A stretch of DNA of 16,806 nucleotides, taken from the NCBI GenBank assembly GCA_022561355.1, contig JADFRJ010000024.1, positions 1 to 16,806 of the forward strand. Reading direction: 5' to 3'. Made by a program: the position numbers and the translations under genes. Source of the stretch: Chloroflexota bacterium (GTDB lineage Bacteria; Chloroflexota; Dehalococcoidia; DSTF01; RBG-16-68-14). Below, one piece after another: positions 14,228 to 16,806 of the stretch. The first letter of the stretch is position 1. Each line of letters begins with the position of its first letter. The notes beneath the pieces are model-generated. The model searched no databases. It saw nothing but the letters and a program-made list of their open reading frames with translations, and had not been told where the DNA came from.

Positions 14228-15265
14228 ATGATAATTAGAATACGACTGCTCGCCATCGTGGCTCTCGTTGTGCTTCTTGCGGCGTGCGGTGGTGAGGACG
14301 AACCGCTCAGAGGCATCACTGCAATCGATGACCTGCGCGGCGGGACGATCGGGGTGTCGTCGTTCGAGGATACGTCGACGCTGGAGCTGCGCTTTGTGCT
14401 GCAGGAGTCGTATGGCCTCGTCGCGGGGATCGATTTCACGGACGTCACGCTTGTGGAGTTGCCGGTTCTAGAACTGCTATCGCAGCTGAGGCAAGGCGAG
14501 GTCGACGCTGTGCTGATCCCACCTGGGAGCGTGCTGACGCAGTTCGACGAAGCAGACTTCCGGATCCTCAGCCGTGTCACCACGGAGATGAGCGATGTGA
14601 CAGGTCTACCCGTGACGGGTTCACTGCTCTTGACGTACGCGGACACCGCAGAGACGAAAACGTCTGGATTGGTCGAGCTGAATCGCATGCTGACCGAAGG
14701 CATGACGTACTTGCGGGTAAATCGCGACGACGTAGTCGGTATTGTCACGGCGCAGGAAGAGGTCGATGAAGAAGCCGCTCGCGGCTGGTGGGATGTGCTC
14801 GACTTGCTCTTTGGGGACACGTCGCCTGAGCTACAGGAGCAGATTACGGGCATCTGGAGCGCGGCGCTGGCGCTAGGGGACATCGTCGAGGTGCCGCTTA
14901 TCGAGGAGCTGATGCTGTTCGAGGCGAACGGAGAGGCGCCTGGGATTGAGGTGCGGGATGATGGCGAGGAGCCGGATCTCGGAGACCGCACGACGATATC
15001 GCTGGGTGTGCTCGACGACGCGAGCCGCCGAGCCGCACTCTACGCGATCGAGCAGGGGATTGTGGGCTCCGAGACGATCGACCTGAGCATCACCTTCCTG
15101 GCGCGCAGTGAACTGGCCGACGCTGTTTCGGCTAGGCAGTTCGACGTGATTGAGGCGAGTCCGCTCGCAGTTCCGCTGGGTGTGGAACGCGAGCTGCAGT
15201 TCGTGATCTTGTCGGGCGGCGTGCGGAATGTCGACGGTACGCTGCTTGTGGTCGTGAACCGGTAG
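14228..15265 (+). CDS. Substrate-binding lipoprotein (NMT1/SsuA-like) with extra C-terminal half-domain
   Basis: A lipoprotein signal peptide ends in the lipobox LAAC with Cys20, so the mature protein is anchored to the outer face of the membrane. Residues about 30-250 follow the ABC substrate-binding pattern of the NitT/TauT/NMT1 class: ITAIDDLRGGTIGVSSFEDTS, LVELPVLELLSQLRQGEVDAVLIPP, and a helical second lobe. Residues 254-345 look like a second copy of the first lobe (TTISLGVLDDASRRAALYAIEQG, DAVSARQFDVIEASPLAVPLG). No permease or ATPase gene accompanies it here, and the ligand is unknown. The start ATG has no SD and is preceded by a long hairpin. ATG is followed by ATA and ATT codons, rare in this window. 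Confidence 0.78.
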   Translation: MIIRIRLLAIVALVVLLAACGGEDEPLRGITAIDDLRGGTIGVSSFEDTSTLELRFVLQESYGLVAGIDFTDVTLVELPVLELLSQLRQGEVDAVLIPPGSVLTQFDEADFRILSRVTTEMSDVTGLPVTGSLLLTYADTAETKTSGLVELNRMLTEGMTYLRVNRDDVVGIVTAQEEVDEEAARGWWDVLDLLFGDTSPELQEQITGIWSAALALGDIVEVPLIEELMLFEANGEAPGIEVRDDGEEPDLGDRTTISLGVLDDASRRAALYAIEQGIVGSETIDLSITFLARSELADAVSARQFDVIEASPLAVPLGVERELQFVILSGGVRNVDGTLLVVVNR

Positions 15266-15296
15266 CGTCTGACTGACTCCGCCTGGCGAGGATAGC

Positions 15297-15324
15297 TTGT
15301 CATGGTCTAGGGCGGTGATATAAT
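15297..15324 (+). promoter_or_regulatory. Near-consensus sigma-70 promoter of the RCC1-repeat gene
   Basis: TTGTCA (15297-15302), a 16-nt spacer and a perfect TATAAT (15319-15324). The transcription start would fall near 15331, 23 nt before the GTG. The spacer and -10 region closely match the promoter at 3789-3816. Confidence 0.75.
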
Positions 15325-15353
15325 AGGTGGCGTACCCCTCGTGGAGGTGCGGC

Positions 15354-16334
15354 GTGCGCACTACGCTATTACTATTTTTCCTTCTTGTCCTGGCGGTGGC
15401 TACGGCATTGGTTCCGCAGCCTACTGCAACATCGGCGAATCCCCTGACTGATGTGAGCGCGGTGGCTGCGGGAGGCAGTAGTCACACCTGCGCTGTGACT
15501 GCAACGGACGGGGTGAAGTGCTGGGGACTCAACAAGGACGGCCAGTTGGGAGACGGGACGACAATTAGCAGGCGTACTCCGACGGATGTGTCGGGTCTAG
15601 AGATCGATTCAATTGTGGCTCCCGGTGGCTTCCATACCTGTGCTCTGAGCGCCGCGGGCGCTGTGAGGTGCTGGGGAAACAACTTCGTCGGTCAGGTTGG
15701 CGATGGCACAAACACGGGCCGGAGCATCCCGGTGGACGTGTCGGAGCTAGGTAGCCAGATCGCAGCCATTGCCGCGGGATTCAATCACACCTGTGTGCTC
15801 ACAGATGCCGGTGGTGTCAAGTGCTGGGGCCAGAACATATTAGGACAGCTGGGTGACGGCACGATGACAGACCGTAATGCCCCCGTGGACGTGGTGGGTC
15901 TGAGCAGCGGCGTGGCCGCGATAGCCACAGGAGGCGGTCACACCTGTGTCCTGACCACGACGGGTGGAGTTAAGTGTTGGGGCGACAACATTTTCGGTGA
16001 GCTGGGCGCCGCGACCACCGAGCGATGCGGCCCTGTCAATAATCCTTGCAGCACTACCCCGGTGGATGTGGTGGGCTTGACTGACGTCACGGCCGTCGCT
16101 GCAGGGGTTGGTCACACCTGTGCGCTGACCACCGAAGGTAGTGTCATGTGCTGGGGATACAACACGTATGGTCAGTTGGGAGATGGGAGCACTCCGAGAT
16201 ACCATCACCCAACTCCGAGACCGCCTCCAAGACCACTACGAACGAGCGTTGGACCAGTTGGCCCTCATCCGCACCGTGGACTGACCTTGCCCCCTCCAGT
16301 ATTGTGGCCCGGCCTTGTTGTGAACCGGGCCTAA
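15354..16334 (+). CDS. Exported RCC1-repeat (beta-propeller) protein, broken in its fifth repeat
   Basis: Start at GTG 15354, 6 nt after GGAGG, with a strong promoter upstream. A signal peptide (MRTTLLLFFLLVLAVATAL, then a cut near Ala28) is followed by RCC1 repeats of about 51 residues of the bacterial HTC..CWG type: each has HTC, then KCWG and GQLGDGT, then a P-V-D-V-x-G-L end. The two Cys per repeat suggest disulfides in an extracellular propeller. A normal propeller needs about seven repeats; here four are complete and the fifth stops after GQLGDGST at about 16193. The rest of the open frame, 46 residues to 16334, is Pro/Arg-rich with no RCC1 pattern and appears to be out-of-frame reading of a different gene. 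Probably a truncated gene; the function of the intact protein is unknown. Confidence 0.75.
   Translation: MRTTLLLFFLLVLAVATALVPQPTATSANPLTDVSAVAAGGSSHTCAVTATDGVKCWGLNKDGQLGDGTTISRRTPTDVSGLEIDSIVAPGGFHTCALSAAGAVRCWGNNFVGQVGDGTNTGRSIPVDVSELGSQIAAIAAGFNHTCVLTDAGGVKCWGQNILGQLGDGTMTDRNAPVDVVGLSSGVAAIATGGGHTCVLTTTGGVKCWGDNIFGELGAATTERCGPVNNPCSTTPVDVVGLTDVTAVAAGVGHTCALTTEGSVMCWGYNTYGQLGDGSTPRYHHPTPRPPPRPLRTSVGPVGPHPHRGLTLPPPVLWPGLVVNRA
15447..16193 (+). repeat. Tandem RCC1 coding repeats (4 complete + 1 partial)
   Basis: About 153-nt degenerate repeats encode TDVSAVAAGGSSHTC-type units beginning near 15447, 15600, 15753, 15906 and 16080. The fourth is longer owing to an insertion holding an extra Cys pair (ERCGPVNNPC). 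The array ends abruptly inside unit five. Confidence 0.7.
16183..16284 (+). CDS. Helical peptide, probably the C-terminal remnant of another gene
   Basis: In the frame +1 relative to the RCC1 gene, 16183-16284 reads MGALRDTITQLRDRLQDHY and continues to a stop with LALIRTVD. The heptad-like Leu/Ile spacing and the charged helix content look like genuine protein, whereas the RCC1 frame over the same bases is Pro/Arg-rich noise. The first codons overlap the last RCC1-like bases, and the ATG has GGGAG directly against it with no spacing. I therefore think it is the tail of a gene whose front was lost at the junction, although a true 33-residue gene is possible. No family recognised. Confidence 0.4.
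   Translation: MGALRDTITQLRDRLQDHYERALDQLALIRTVD
16306..16331. repeat. GC-rich hairpin without T-run
   Basis: GGCCCGG (16306-16312) pairs with CCGGGCC (16325-16331) over a 12-nt loop. It lies 21 nt after the stop at 16284. The following bases are TAACTTGG, so it is not a standard intrinsic terminator, but it may be a processing or pausing hairpin. Confidence 0.4.
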
Positions 16335-16367
16335 CTTGGAACTTGCGATGACTACTCGTTCCTCATG

Positions 16368-16392
16368 CCCCGTAGGTGAAGCGGGGTTCTTT
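16368..16392 (+). terminator. Small intrinsic terminator or leader hairpin
   Basis: CCCCG (16368-16372) pairs with CGGGG (16382-16386) over a 9-nt loop and is followed by TTCTTT. The stem is short but all G-C. It sits 24 nt before the ATG at 16416, so it could end the upstream transcript or attenuate the downstream small genes. Confidence 0.5.
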
Positions 16393-16415
16393 ACCATCAA
16401 CCCGGAGACCACACC

Positions 16416-16712
16416 ATGACCGACCCACCTGACGCCTTCCCACGGCTTACCGGCTCCATCGCCTTCAAGGACGGCATCCCCATCCGTCTCCACCATGAAG
16501 GCCGTGGCTACACCGTCCAGCCCATCTTCACCTCTGCCTCCAAGAAGATCGTGGACACGGAGTTCAAGGAGGGTGTCCCCATCCACCTCACCTACGGCGG
16601 CGTCACCTACGACGTCCTACCCCCCTCCTCCTACGTCATGGATCCCTCCTCCTACGTGATGGAGGAGGACGACCCCGCCCAACAGCACCCCGAATCGCTG
16701 GAGGCACCGTGA
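16416..16712 (+). CDS. Small hypothetical protein (98 aa) with internal beta-motif duplication
   Basis: No family recognised. Two halves resemble each other: FKDGIPIRLHHEGRGYTVQP (about residues 17-36) and FKEGVPIHLTYGGVTYDVLP (about 50-69), each two beta strands and a turn. A short tandem SSYVM-DP-SSYVM repeat then leads into an acidic, Pro/Gln-rich tail. GGAG lies 8 nt before the ATG. The stop overlaps the next gene's GTG by 4 nt (GTGA). The codons favour C at third positions and the plus strand is notably C-rich, unlike the host-type genes to the left. The compact packing and small size resemble phage or plasmid gene layout. Confidence 0.6.
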   Translation: MTDPPDAFPRLTGSIAFKDGIPIRLHHEGRGYTVQPIFTSASKKIVDTEFKEGVPIHLTYGGVTYDVLPPSSYVMDPSSYVMEEDDPAQQHPESLEAP

Positions 16713-16806
16713 ACATCCTCCTCTCCATCGCCTGCTCCATCACCGGCGATAACCTCGGCTCCACCCTCGTCACCATCCCTCTCGACCACGCCGACACCTA
16801 CACACT
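16709..16806 (+). CDS. Start of an unknown gene, cut by the window end
   Basis: A GTG at 16709 overlaps the stop of the preceding small gene and follows GGAGG (16700-16704) by 4 nt. It opens a frame of 32 codons that runs off the window: MNILLSIACSITGDNLGST and onward. There is no recognisable motif in this stretch. Composition is C-rich like the preceding gene. Confidence 0.45.
   Translation, partial: MNILLSIACSITGDNLGSTLVTIPLDHADTYT

Noticed and set aside
15447..16193. Possible CRISPR-like or satellite array
   Set aside because: The repetition is protein-level (RCC1 units of about 51 codons) and degenerate in DNA, with no constant repeat and unique spacer.
16236..16586. 116-codon minus-strand frame at the right end
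   Set aside because: The plus-strand genes there have SD sites and a stop/start overlap; the minus frame is Gly/Val-rich and spans both hairpins and the gap.

Overview
The window reads as bacterial chromosome: GC-rich, compact, protein-coding on both strands, with sigma-70-type promoters and Shine-Dalgarno (SD) sites and no RNA genes. The sigma factor with a long Lys/Ala-rich N-terminus, the secreted HTC/CWG-type RCC1 protein, the long-chain acyl-CoA ligase and the endonuclease-fold/HPRT fusion are features I associate with Chloroflexota or deep-branching Actinobacteriota, perhaps from a metagenome. That placement is an inference, not a demonstration.

Layout. Positions 1-1481 (minus strand) hold an ABC-2 polysaccharide exporter: an ATPase cut by the window edge and its permease. 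Divergent from it, a TetR-type regulator (1646-2305) overlaps an hpt gene (2302-3228) by 4 nt. The HPRT carries an extra N-terminal nuclease-fold domain. A small unknown gene (3475-3738) and a di-iron ferritin-like protein (3876-4937) follow. The latter has a near-consensus promoter and ends at a strong hairpin terminator shared with the convergent acyl-CoA ligase (5015-6931). A small zinc-ribbon gene and a divergent RpoD-family sigma factor (8996-7125) form a minus-strand pair. A TlpA/ResA-like thiol-disulfide protein is divergent from this pair, with a 16-bp palindrome between them.

Positions 10226-14168 hold a tightly packed set: a flippase-like membrane protein, an HPr-kinase-like P-loop protein, a SAM methyltransferase, and a membrane-anchored family-2 glycosyltransferase. 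Together these suggest lipid-linked glycan or glycolipid assembly, possibly with the exporter at the left end. A substrate-binding lipoprotein with an extra half-domain follows, preceded by a long hairpin. The RCC1-repeat exported protein (15354 onward) breaks off inside its fifth repeat at about 16190.

After about 16190 the sequence changes character: C-rich plus strand, very small packed genes with no recognised family, and hairpins. The point where one reading frame loses homology and another gains protein-like content looks like a recombination or integration junction, or an assembly chimera, with phage-like DNA to its right.

The observations I would follow first are the 16190 junction, the flippase/HprK-like/methyltransferase/glycosyltransferase cluster, the sigma factor with altered region 2 residues, a promoter sequence shared almost base for base by two distant genes, and two adjacent divergent genes that both lack ATG/GTG/TTG starts.
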